This document shows, in pieces, positions 31,001 to 37,551 of a stretch of DNA of 37,551 nt (within the stretch, counting starts at the first letter, position 1; every line of letters begins with the position of its first letter). The stretch lies in NCBI GenBank assembly GCA_002299585.1, contig DBOE01000043.1, forward strand, positions 1 to 37,551, given 5' to 3'. The notes below the pieces were generated by a model. That model did not search any database and was not told where the DNA came from. It saw only the letters and a list, made by a program, of their open reading frames with translations. Both the position numbers and the translations under genes were made by a program. The DNA comes from Hydrogenovibrio sp. UBA654. Its GTDB lineage: Bacteria > Pseudomonadota > Gammaproteobacteria > Thiomicrospirales > Thiomicrospiraceae.

Positions 31001-32014
31001 ATGATTGAAACGGACCGAATTGTTGGAGGGCAAACTATTGAAGAAGACATGTATTCTTCACCAACTATTCGCCCGCAGGTTATTACTGAATATATAGGTC
31101 AAGTTGCGGTTAGAGAACAGTTACAGTTAGCTATTGATGCGGCAAAAATGCGTCAAGAGCAGCTTGATCATGTTTTGTTATATGGTCCACCTGGGCTAGG
31201 CAAAACTACTCTTGCTAATATTATTGCTCAAGAAATGGGCGTAACATTGCATCAAACATCAGGCCCGGTTATAGAAAAAGCTGGTGATTTAGCCGCTATT
31301 CTTACTCGCTTAGAACCTCAAGATGTACTTTTTATTGATGAAATACATCGCCTTAGCCCAATAGTAGAAGAAGTATTATACCCAGCAATGGAAGATTTTC
31401 AGATAGATATTATAATTGGTGATGGACCTGCTGCACAAAGTGTTAAGATTGATCTTCCACCTTTTACTTTAGTAGGGGCAACAACTAGGGCAGGTTTGTT
31501 AACCTCACCTTTAAGGGATAGATTTGGTATAGTACAGCGGTTAGACTTTTATTCTGTTAAAGAATTAACACAAATTATAATTAGATCTGCTAATATTCTT
31601 GGAGTATTTTCTAAAGATAGTGGTGCTACAGAAATTGCCAAGCGTTCTCGTGGTACACCTAGGATAGCAAACCGTTTATTAAAAAGGGTTAGGGACTATG
31701 CACAGGTAAAAGGTGATGGAGTAGTTACGCAACAGATTGCAAATTTAGCTTTAACTTTGTTAGAAATTGACCCATTAGGTTTAGATAAAATGGATAGAAG
31801 ATTGTTAGAAGCTCTTATTCAAAAGTTTGAAGGTAGACCCGTTGGTATAGATTCTATATCAACCGCACTAGGTGAAGAACGAGGCACGATCGAAGATGTA
31901 ATAGAACCATTTTTGGTGCAGCAAGGTTTTTTAGTTAGAACTCCAAGAGGGCGCATAGCAACACAGCAAGCCTATAAACATTTGGGTTTTAAGTCAGAAG
32001 ATAAGGAGTATTGA
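31001..32014 (+). CDS. ruvB: Holliday junction helicase RuvB
   Basis: Hexameric AAA+ motor that drives branch migration with RuvA. Visible are LRPQ-type TIRPQVITEYIGQ, Walker A LLYGPPGLGKTTLANIIA, Walker B LFIDEIHRLSPIVEE, sensor 1 VGATTRAGLLTSPLRDRFG, the arginine-finger region and the C-terminal winged helix (GLDKMDRRLLEALIQKF, RTPRGRIATQQAYKHLG). I start at ATG 31001, which gives the family opening MIETDRI; a TTG three codons upstream is possible. No good ribosome site is seen. ATGATTGAA also occurs 13 bases earlier in another frame, where it stops after six codons. The stop overlaps the tolQ start (TGATG). Confidence 0.96.
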   Translation: MIETDRIVGGQTIEEDMYSSPTIRPQVITEYIGQVAVREQLQLAIDAAKMRQEQLDHVLLYGPPGLGKTTLANIIAQEMGVTLHQTSGPVIEKAGDLAAILTRLEPQDVLFIDEIHRLSPIVEEVLYPAMEDFQIDIIIGDGPAAQSVKIDLPPFTLVGATTRAGLLTSPLRDRFGIVQRLDFYSVKELTQIIIRSANILGVFSKDSGATEIAKRSRGTPRIANRLLKRVRDYAQVKGDGVVTQQIANLALTLLEIDPLGLDKMDRRLLEALIQKFEGRPVGIDSISTALGEERGTIEDVIEPFLVQQGFLVRTPRGRIATQQAYKHLGFKSEDKEY

Positions 32015-32703
32015 TGTCAATAAAAGAATTAATTTTAGATGCAAGTCCAGTGGTACAAGCGGTTATGGTTTTATTAATGTTAATGTCTATAGCATCTTGG
32101 GCAGTGGCTCTTTCTAAATCCGCAGAAATCCGTAAAGCTAGAAAATTAGCTTTTGATTTTGATGAGTTATTTTGGAAAACTCCAGAACTGTCTAATTTAT
32201 TTAGTGGTGTTTCTAATGGGATGATTAAAGAAAGTGGCAGTGCCTCTATTTTTAAAGAAGGCTTTAAAGAGTTTATTCGTCTTAAAAAACAAGGAGTTAG
32301 TAATGCTAGTGACTTAGTTTCTGCTACCCAAAGAACGATGAAAGTTGCTTTTACAAAAGAAGTGGAAAAAATTGAAGATAAAATACCTATGTTAGCTACT
32401 GTAGGTTCTTCAGCCCCATATATTGGTTTATTTGGTACAGTTTTGGGAGTTATGCACGCTTTTTCATCCTTAGGTAATATGCAAAATGCTACCTTATCTT
32501 CTGTTGCACCAGGTATTTCTGAAGCTCTTATAGCTACAGCAGTAGGGTTGTTTGCTGCAATTCCTGCAACAATTTATTTTAACCGTTTATCAGTTAAATC
32601 TGAAAAAGTTATTACCCAGTATGAGAATTTTGCAGAAGGTTTTTTGACGATTATTCAGCGTCAAGCTCACCTGATTGAGAAAAGAATTGAGGATAATATT
32701 TGA
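32014..32703 (+). CDS. tolQ: TolQ proton-channel subunit
   Basis: Inner-membrane subunit of the Tol-Pal energising complex (TolQ-TolR-TolA), of the MotA/ExbB family, 229 residues. Three membrane spans are visible: about 15-35, and a pair around 125-145 and 165-190. The conserved VGSSAPYIGLFGTVLGVMHA segment and GISEALIATAVGLFAAIPAT line the proton path. ATG 32014 follows a clear AAGGAG and overlaps the last base of the ruvB stop. A ybgC thioesterase gene, often found just before tolQ, is absent. Confidence 0.95.
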   Translation: MSIKELILDASPVVQAVMVLLMLMSIASWAVALSKSAEIRKARKLAFDFDELFWKTPELSNLFSGVSNGMIKESGSASIFKEGFKEFIRLKKQGVSNASDLVSATQRTMKVAFTKEVEKIEDKIPMLATVGSSAPYIGLFGTVLGVMHAFSSLGNMQNATLSSVAPGISEALIATAVGLFAAIPATIYFNRLSVKSEKVITQYENFAEGFLTIIQRQAHLIEKRIEDNI

Positions 32704-32705
32704 TT

Positions 32706-33146
32706 ATGTCAATTCGAGGGGGTTTTAGAGCAAATAAAAAGAAAAAGTTATTATCAGAAATTAATATAGTTCCCTATGTAGATGTAACTCTAATTTTGCT
32801 AATTATTTTTATGATAACTGCACCTATTGTGCAGCAAGCAGTAACCGTAGAATTGCCCCAAACGCCGAGTATAGATAAAAAAAATAACTCAAAAGTTGCA
32901 GTAAAACCTTTCGTAATAACTGTAACTAAAAATGGTGGTTATAAGACCTCGGAAGATCCAAAAACAATATTATCTTCAGTTGATGTGGCAGCAGAAGTTA
33001 TTGCTCGCTCACAATTAAACTCTGAGCAGGAATTTTATATACAGGCAGACAGGTTGACAGAGTATAGAAATGTTATGCATATTTTTACAGTATTAAAAAG
33101 CAATGGTGTAAATAAAGTTTCACTATTAACAACCCCTGAAAGTTGA
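32706..33146 (+). CDS. tolR: TolR proton-channel subunit
   Basis: Partner of TolQ, ExbD/TolR family, about 146 residues. The N-terminus has a basic stretch and then EINIVPYVDVTLILLIIFMI, with the membrane-embedded Asp essential for proton transfer, followed by TAPIVQQAVTVELPQ. The periplasmic domain includes FYIQADRLTEYRNVMHIFTV. The start is uncertain: ATG 32706 is taken, but TTG 32700 lies at a better distance (seven bases) from GAGG and overlaps the tolQ stop. Confidence 0.94.
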   Translation: MSIRGGFRANKKKKLLSEINIVPYVDVTLILLIIFMITAPIVQQAVTVELPQTPSIDKKNNSKVAVKPFVITVTKNGGYKTSEDPKTILSSVDVAAEVIARSQLNSEQEFYIQADRLTEYRNVMHIFTVLKSNGVNKVSLLTTPES

Positions 33147-33159
33147 GTAATTAGTTTTT

Positions 33160-34044
33160 ATGATGCCATTCATTTTTCGCTACCCAATTTCATCTTTTAT
33201 GGCCTTGTTAATTCATGTGGTTCTTGGGGCTTTATTAGTTATGATTCCTCAAAATAAAGTAGAGGTTATGAAAGTTAGTTTGGTTTCTACTGAAGATTCT
33301 GTTGAAGAAAAAACTCAATCAGAGAATAAAACACCGCACATGAAAACTTTTGCTGTTGATAGTAAACAAATACAGTTACAATTAGAAAAGATTAAACAAC
33401 AAGAGCAAAAAAAATTAAATCAACATCGACAATTAGCGAAACAAACACAGGCTGAAAAGAAACGTCTAGTAGAAATAAAAAAGAAACAAAAAATAGAGCA
33501 AAACAAACTAGCTGCAGAAAAAAGAAATACCTTGAATTTGAAAAAAATAGCAGAAAAAGCTAAAAAAGATACAAAATTAGCCGAGAAACAACGCTTAGTT
33601 GCCAAGAAAAAAGCTGAAGAAGCTGAGAAGAAAACTAAAAAACTGGCATTAGAAATAAAAAAGCGTGACTTAAAAAATAAACAACTAGCAACAGAAACTT
33701 TACTACAGCAAGAGATGGCAGAAGAAGCAGCTCAAGAAAGAAAGTTGTCCAAAGCCAAAGATATGCAAAACTTAAAAGAAGTTTATATTTCCAATATAGC
33801 TTCAACAGTAAGGTCTAATTGGAGAACTGTAGGTAGAGTATCGCATAAGGCTGAATGTACAATATCAATTACACAAACTCCACGGGGTAATGTTAGTAGT
33901 GTTAAAGTACACAGTTGTAATAGGTATTCGACTAATTTATTTAAAAAAGATGCTGAAAAAGCAGTATATCGTTCGCAACCCTTACCAAAACCGCCAGTAG
34001 ACGAACTATTTGAGCGTAAAATTGATTTTATTTTTAAACCATAG
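33160..34044 (+). CDS. tolA: TolA energy-transducing protein
   Basis: Links the TolQR motor in the inner membrane to TolB/Pal at the outer membrane. One N-terminal span (about 11-29, SFMALLIHVVLGALLVMIP) precedes a long Lys/Gln/Glu/Ala-rich helical domain (about 60-205). The globular C-terminal domain is recognised by TVRSNWRTVGRVSHKAECTI, two Cys residues (likely a disulfide: AECTI and VHSCN) and RSQPLPKPPVDELF. The 294 residues are on the short side, through a shorter helical domain. Sequence conservation outside these features is low, as usual for TolA. Confidence 0.92.
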   Translation: MMPFIFRYPISSFMALLIHVVLGALLVMIPQNKVEVMKVSLVSTEDSVEEKTQSENKTPHMKTFAVDSKQIQLQLEKIKQQEQKKLNQHRQLAKQTQAEKKRLVEIKKKQKIEQNKLAAEKRNTLNLKKIAEKAKKDTKLAEKQRLVAKKKAEEAEKKTKKLALEIKKRDLKNKQLATETLLQQEMAEEAAQERKLSKAKDMQNLKEVYISNIASTVRSNWRTVGRVSHKAECTISITQTPRGNVSSVKVHSCNRYSTNLFKKDAEKAVYRSQPLPKPPVDELFERKIDFIFKP

Positions 34045-34053
34045 AAAATTATT

Positions 34054-35349
34054 ATGAAAAAGAATGTTTTTGTTATAGCCCTATTTTTAATGTTTTGGCA
34101 GCAGTTATCACTAGCTGATTTAACTATTGAAATAAGTAGTAGTTCTGATAATGCTTTACCCCTTGCTATTATTCCGTTTGATTACGCAGTAGGCACAAAA
34201 CAGCCAAAAACCGATGTAGCTAAGGTTATAGCCGCAGATTTATTTAGTAGTGGTAAATTTAAAGTTTTACCTAATGTTAGGTTACCATCTTTACCATCTT
34301 CTTTAGGAGATGTTGACTTCACTGAGTGGCGAGATTTAGATGTTGATAATATGTTGCTCGGAGAGATCTCCATGAGTAAAAAAGGTTTATATAATATTAA
34401 ATTGACTTTTATAGATCTACTACGAAAAAAAGAAGTAATAAGTAAACGCTGGGAAAATATATACGAAAACAATCTTCGCCAAGTTGCCCATAAAATGAGT
34501 GATCAAATTTACCAAGAAATAACTGGGGTAAGGGGTTCTTTTAATACAAAAATTGCTTATGTAACCGTAAAAAAAGTATCTGGCAAAAAGAAGTATTCAT
34601 TGGATATAGCTGATTCAGATGGCTTTAATTCTCAGCCACTTTTACGGTCAAATAAACCTATAATGTCCCCTAGCTGGTCACCAGATGGAAAAAACATGGC
34701 CTATGTAAGTTTTGAGCGAGGAAGGTCAGAGATTATCGTCCAATCATTAAACGGAAAAATGAGAAAGGTTGTTGCTAGTTATGAGGGCATTAATGGTTCT
34801 CCATCTTGGTCGCCAGATAGTAAAAAAATATCAGTTACTTTATCAAAAAGTGGTTCTGCAGATGTTTATATACTGACCTTAGCAACAAAAAAATTGCGTC
34901 GCTTAACTTACAACTTTGCAATTGAAACAGAGTCGGTTTGGGCACCAGATGGCAACTCATTATTTTTTAATTCTGATCGTCGTGGTAAGCCACAAATTTT
35001 TCAAGTACAATTAGGCACAGGAGCGATTAAAAGAATTACATTTGAAGGTGCATATAATTCTAACCCAGCTATTTCACCAGATGGAAATTTTCTTGCGATG
35101 GTCAATTCAAGTGGTCATTTTAATATTGGATTATTAGACCTAGAGACATCAGAATTTAATATAATAACTAATACCTATTTAGATGAGTCGCCATCTTTTT
35201 CTCCAAATGGCGAAATGATATTATATGCAATGAATGATAAAGGTAAAGCTAAGCTAGCAATCGTGGCTATTGGTAATAGCATGACCAAAATTTTAAGTAC
35301 CGAAAGTGGAGAGGTTCGTGCTCCTTCTTGGGGACCTTTTATTGATTAA
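34054..35349 (+). CDS. tolB: TolB periplasmic protein
   Basis: Periplasmic component of Tol-Pal, 431 residues. A signal peptide ends near LSLA, followed by the N-terminal alpha/beta domain (PLAIIPFDYAVG, VIAADLFSSGKFKVLP, DVDNMLLGEIS). A six-bladed beta-propeller follows, with repeated SPSWSPDGKNMAYVSF-, SPSWSPDSKKISVTLS- and NPAISPDGNFLAMV-type blades. It binds Pal through the propeller and TolA through its N-terminus. pal follows 10 bases later. Confidence 0.96.
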   Translation: MKKNVFVIALFLMFWQQLSLADLTIEISSSSDNALPLAIIPFDYAVGTKQPKTDVAKVIAADLFSSGKFKVLPNVRLPSLPSSLGDVDFTEWRDLDVDNMLLGEISMSKKGLYNIKLTFIDLLRKKEVISKRWENIYENNLRQVAHKMSDQIYQEITGVRGSFNTKIAYVTVKKVSGKKKYSLDIADSDGFNSQPLLRSNKPIMSPSWSPDGKNMAYVSFERGRSEIIVQSLNGKMRKVVASYEGINGSPSWSPDSKKISVTLSKSGSADVYILTLATKKLRRLTYNFAIETESVWAPDGNSLFFNSDRRGKPQIFQVQLGTGAIKRITFEGAYNSNPAISPDGNFLAMVNSSGHFNIGLLDLETSEFNIITNTYLDESPSFSPNGEMILYAMNDKGKAKLAIVAIGNSMTKILSTESGEVRAPSWGPFID

Positions 35350-35359
35350 GGAATGAATT

Positions 35360-35932
35360 ATGAATATATGTTTAAAGAAATCAGCACTTTTTTTGGTTAT
35401 TTTTTCTGCACTATTTTTGGGTGCTTGTAGTGATAACCCCAAGAAAAAATCTAATAAAAGTCTTTTTGAAAGTGGATATGGGGAAGGTGATGGATCTCAA
35501 GTTGAAGTAATCGGTGCAGGTGGTCAAGGAAACATTGATGGTTACAATGTGGGTCTAAATGAAGATGGTTCAATAGGAATTGACCCATCTGAACTTGGAG
35601 CAGATCTTGAACCAATTATCTATTTTGAATTTGATAGTTATATTATAAATGATAAAGGTTTATCTATAATTAAACATTATGCAGAAATTCTAGAAGAAAA
35701 TGAAGATGAAGCTATAGTTTTGCTTGGTCATACTGATGAAAGGGGATCTCCTGGGTATAATTTAGCTCTTGGTGAAAAAAGGGCTAAGGCTGCTAAGGAA
35801 TCTTTTATGTTGTATGGTATCGAAGATAAGAGAATAGAAGTTATAACTCTTGGTGAATCACAACCAATGATTGAAGGTTCTAATGAAATGGCATGGTCTC
35901 AAAATAGACGAGTTGAAATTAAAATAAAATGA
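35360..35932 (+). CDS. pal: peptidoglycan-associated lipoprotein Pal
   Basis: Outer-membrane lipoprotein that anchors the envelope to peptidoglycan, 190 residues. The signal peptide ends in LGAC, with the lipidated Cys. A Gly/Asp-rich linker leads to the OmpA-like domain: IYFEFDSYIINDKG, LLGHTDERGSPGYNLALGEK with the diaminopimelate-binding Asp and Arg, RAKAAKESFMLYGI and MAWSQNRRVEI. It follows tolB and overlaps or abuts cpoB, the classic order. Confidence 0.96.
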   Translation: MNICLKKSALFLVIFSALFLGACSDNPKKKSNKSLFESGYGEGDGSQVEVIGAGGQGNIDGYNVGLNEDGSIGIDPSELGADLEPIIYFEFDSYIINDKGLSIIKHYAEILEENEDEAIVLLGHTDERGSPGYNLALGEKRAKAAKESFMLYGIEDKRIEVITLGESQPMIEGSNEMAWSQNRRVEIKIK

Positions 35933-35940
35933 GAAATTTT

Positions 35941-36723
35941 ATGAATAAAAAGTTTAATTTTTTTACAAGGATTATTTTTATTATTCTTTTTTTTACAGTA
36001 ATTAATGTACAAGCAAGAAGCATAGAAGATCGTGTAGATAGGCTAGAAAGAAAAGTAAATAACCCAGTATTAATGCAACTTAGCAGAAAGATTGGTGAGC
36101 AACAAAGAGAAATTCAAAATCTTTATGACAAAATTGATCGTTTGCAATATAAATTAGATTTAATACAGACTAAACAAAGTGATCGTTATAAAGAAACTGA
36201 TGATAGGTTAAGTTCCTTAGAAAATGGTGGAAATGACAGTACTTCTAAAAATAACAAGCAAAGCTTTAAATATAATGCTCTAAAAACTACTCCCAGCAGA
36301 GAAGTATTAGATATAGGTTATGGAAATAAAACAATCAAAACTAGACAATCTAATAAGCTTGAAAAACAGAAATATAATGCAGCCTTTGCCTTAATGAAGA
36401 GCAGAAAATATGAAAAATCTCGAAAAGCCTTTGTGAATTTTAAGGATACTCACCCAAATAGTATTTTGGCAAGTAATGCTTTATACTGGGCTGGGGAGGC
36501 TAGTTCTGTTTTAAACAAAAATGAACTAGCCCTTAAATACTTCTTAGAAGTTATTAGTGCTTATCCAAATTCGTTTAAAGCTCCTGATTCTCTATTAAGA
36601 GCGGGAGACAGCTACAGAAAGCTTGGAGAGCAAGCTAAAGCAAAAGAGGCATACCAGTTATTATTGAAAAAATACCCTAAATCTAAAGCAGTAAAATCGG
36701 CCAATAAAAGGTTAAATAATTAA
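35941..36723 (+). CDS. cpoB: CpoB (YbgF) TolA-associated TPR protein
   Basis: Periplasmic protein that coordinates peptidoglycan synthesis with Tol-driven outer-membrane constriction in E. coli. A signal peptide (IIFIILFFTVINVQA) is followed by a trimerising coiled coil (about 30-85, RVDRLERKVNNPVLMQL onwards). A variable linker and three TPR-like repeats at the C-terminus (YNAAFALMKSRKYEKSRKAF, NALYWAGEASSVLNKNELAL, LLRAGDSYRKLGEQAKAKEA) complete it. ATG 35941 has GAGA six bases upstream; the alternative ATG 35929 overlaps the pal stop and adds four residues. Confidence 0.93.
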   Translation: MNKKFNFFTRIIFIILFFTVINVQARSIEDRVDRLERKVNNPVLMQLSRKIGEQQREIQNLYDKIDRLQYKLDLIQTKQSDRYKETDDRLSSLENGGNDSTSKNNKQSFKYNALKTTPSREVLDIGYGNKTIKTRQSNKLEKQKYNAAFALMKSRKYEKSRKAFVNFKDTHPNSILASNALYWAGEASSVLNKNELALKYFLEVISAYPNSFKAPDSLLRAGDSYRKLGEQAKAKEAYQLLLKKYPKSKAVKSANKRLNN

Positions 36724-36730
36724 GGGATCT

Positions 36731-37414
36731 CTGAAAAAAGCAATTATTTTATTGTCTGGAGGTCTTGATTCTAGTACTCTGTTAGCCTATGCAAAATCAC
36801 GAGGTTATGAGTGTCATGCACTTAGTTTTGATTATGGACAAAGGCATCAAGTAGAATTAAACTCCGCAAAAAAAATTGCTCAGCATTTTTCAGTTATTTC
36901 ACACAATATTATGCACATAAATATGAACTCAATAGGTGGTTCTGCTTTAACTGATCCCTCAATTAATGTTCCTACAGATGGGATTAACAATTTAGAAATA
37001 CCAGTTACCTATGTGCCAGCAAGAAATACAATATTTTTGTCTTATGCATTAGCATTAGCAGAAGTTGTTAGTGCTAGTGATATATTTATAGGTGTAAATG
37101 CGGTCGATTATTCTGGTTATCCTGATTGCCGCCATGAATATATTGCGGCTTTTGAAACCATGGCTAATTTGGCCACTAAAAAAGCAATTGATGGTTTTCC
37201 TATTAAAATTCAAACCCCATTAATTGACTTAACTAAGGCAGATATTATTCATATGGGTCTTAATTTAGGGGTTGATTATAATTTAACGGTTTCTTGTTAT
37301 CAGGCTAATTCAGAAGGAGAAGCTTGTGGAGTTTGTGATTCTTGTCGGCTAAGAAAGCAAGGGTTTAAAGAGGCAAATTTAGAGGATCCTACCAGATATT
37401 TTAACGAAATATGA
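36731..37414 (+). CDS. queC: 7-cyano-7-deazaguanine synthase
   Basis: Makes preQ0 from 7-carboxy-7-deazaguanine, ATP and ammonia in queuosine synthesis. The ATP-pyrophosphatase loop LSGGLDSSTLLAYA, the ALSFDYGQRHQVEL motif, VPARNTIFLSYALALAE and the C-terminal zinc site (CYQANSEGEACGVCDSC) are all present. The family opening MKKAIILLSGGLDSS is obtained only from CTG 36731. No ATG, GTG or TTG precedes the P-loop in this frame, and the first conventional start (TTG 36752) would delete the first strand. From CTG the protein has 227 residues, near the usual 231. AAGGGA lies just before it, seven bases after the cpoB stop region begins. Confidence 0.93.
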   Translation: MKKAIILLSGGLDSSTLLAYAKSRGYECHALSFDYGQRHQVELNSAKKIAQHFSVISHNIMHINMNSIGGSALTDPSINVPTDGINNLEIPVTYVPARNTIFLSYALALAEVVSASDIFIGVNAVDYSGYPDCRHEYIAAFETMANLATKKAIDGFPIKIQTPLIDLTKADIIHMGLNLGVDYNLTVSCYQANSEGEACGVCDSCRLRKQGFKEANLEDPTRYFNEI

Positions 37415-37422
37415 TAAAACTC

Positions 37423-37450
37423 TTGCCAATTTTGAGCCAACTTGTATAAT
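37423..37450 (+). promoter_or_regulatory. promoter of the tRNA-Lys gene
   Basis: TTGCCA (37423-37428) and a perfect TATAAT (37445-37450) are separated by 16 bases. Transcription would start near 37457, about 11 bases before the tRNA, with a GC-containing discriminator (ACGC) as often found at stringently controlled RNA promoters. Confidence 0.75.
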
Positions 37451-37467
37451 ACGCATTTTCCAGTAGA

Positions 37468-37543
37468 GGGTCGTTAGCTCAGCTGGTAGAGCAGTTGGCT
37501 TTTAACCAATTGGTCGCGCGTTCGAATCGCGCACGACCCACCA
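37468..37543 (+). tRNA. tRNA-Lys (UUU anticodon)
   Basis: A complete 76-base cloverleaf with encoded CCA. The acceptor arms GGGTCGT and ACGACCC pair fully, the D arm is AGCTCAGCTGGTAGAGC, and the anticodon loop CTTTTAA carries TTT at 37501-37503. The T arm has GCGCG TTCGAAT CGCGC. It has its own promoter and follows queC. Confidence 0.97.
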
Positions 37544-37551
37544 TTTTATTA

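Noticed and set aside
36752..37414. queC beginning at TTG 36752
   Set aside because: This would remove the first beta strand and cut into the PP-loop; the upstream codons encode the conserved QueC N-terminus in the same frame.
1..37551. CRISPR array, prophage, toxin-antitoxin or integrase-tRNA island
   Set aside because: No spaced direct-repeat array, phage structural gene, toxin-antitoxin pair or integrase was seen; the tRNA-Lys lies at the window edge, so an island beyond it cannot be judged.

Overview
The window is an AT-rich stretch (about one third G+C by eye) of a Gram-negative, outer-membrane-bearing bacterium. A full tol-pal system, lipoprotein signals, an outer-membrane beta-barrel and the gene orders hemC-hemD-hemX-hemY, dnaX-ybaB-recR and ruvC-ruvA-ruvB-tolQRAB-pal-cpoB-queC-tRNA-Lys all point to a gammaproteobacterium. 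I cannot name the genus. Coding density is very high, with many 4-base overlaps and several TTG or GTG starts.

Layout. (1) 1-1707 is an accessory edge: a lipoprotein alpha/beta hydrolase, then about 590 bases without an intact gene that hold a frameshifted IS3-type transposase orfA remnant and a 15-bp tandem repeat. (2) 1708-3539 carries nnrS converging on a thioredoxin-like lipoprotein, with hairpins between them. (3) 3634-8809 is a heme block, hemC-hemD-hemX-hemY-hemW. (4) 8913-26615 is a large exopolysaccharide (EPS) locus. It encodes an outer-membrane barrel, an export protein, a chain-length regulator and an EpsG-type ATPase, then polymerase-like and flippase-like membrane proteins. After these come a nitroreductase-like protein, a polysaccharide pyruvyl transferase, two tandem paralogous GT2 enzymes, a GT4, an Alg14/Alg13-like split transferase, GalU, Pgi and a UDP-glucose-dehydrogenase-like protein. 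(5) 26726-27010 is an orphan small gene behind an operator-like palindrome. (6) 27135-29817 is dnaX-ybaB-recR. (7) 29834-37414 is ruvCAB, tol-pal-cpoB and queC, closed by a tRNA-Lys with its own promoter.

How the parts work together. GalU makes UDP-glucose from glucose-1-phosphate, and Pgi links the hexose-phosphate pool to it. The GTs build a repeat unit that can be pyruvylated. The flippase and polymerase, with the EpsF/EpsG-like pair and the EpsE/EpsL-like export proteins, assemble and export the polymer. No priming phosphoglycosyl transferase and no exosortase lie in the window.

The most notable signals are two long G:C homopolymers in this AT-rich DNA. An 11-C run lies inside dnaX, exactly where a gamma/tau switch would be expected, and both alternative frames stop within four codons after it. 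A 10-G run sits at the ribosome binding site of the second of the two duplicated GT2 genes. Two EPS proteins appear to have lost catalytic residues: the UGDH-like protein has Ser where the nucleophilic Cys belongs, and the EpsG-like ATPase lacks the Walker A lysine. queC appears to start at a CTG codon.
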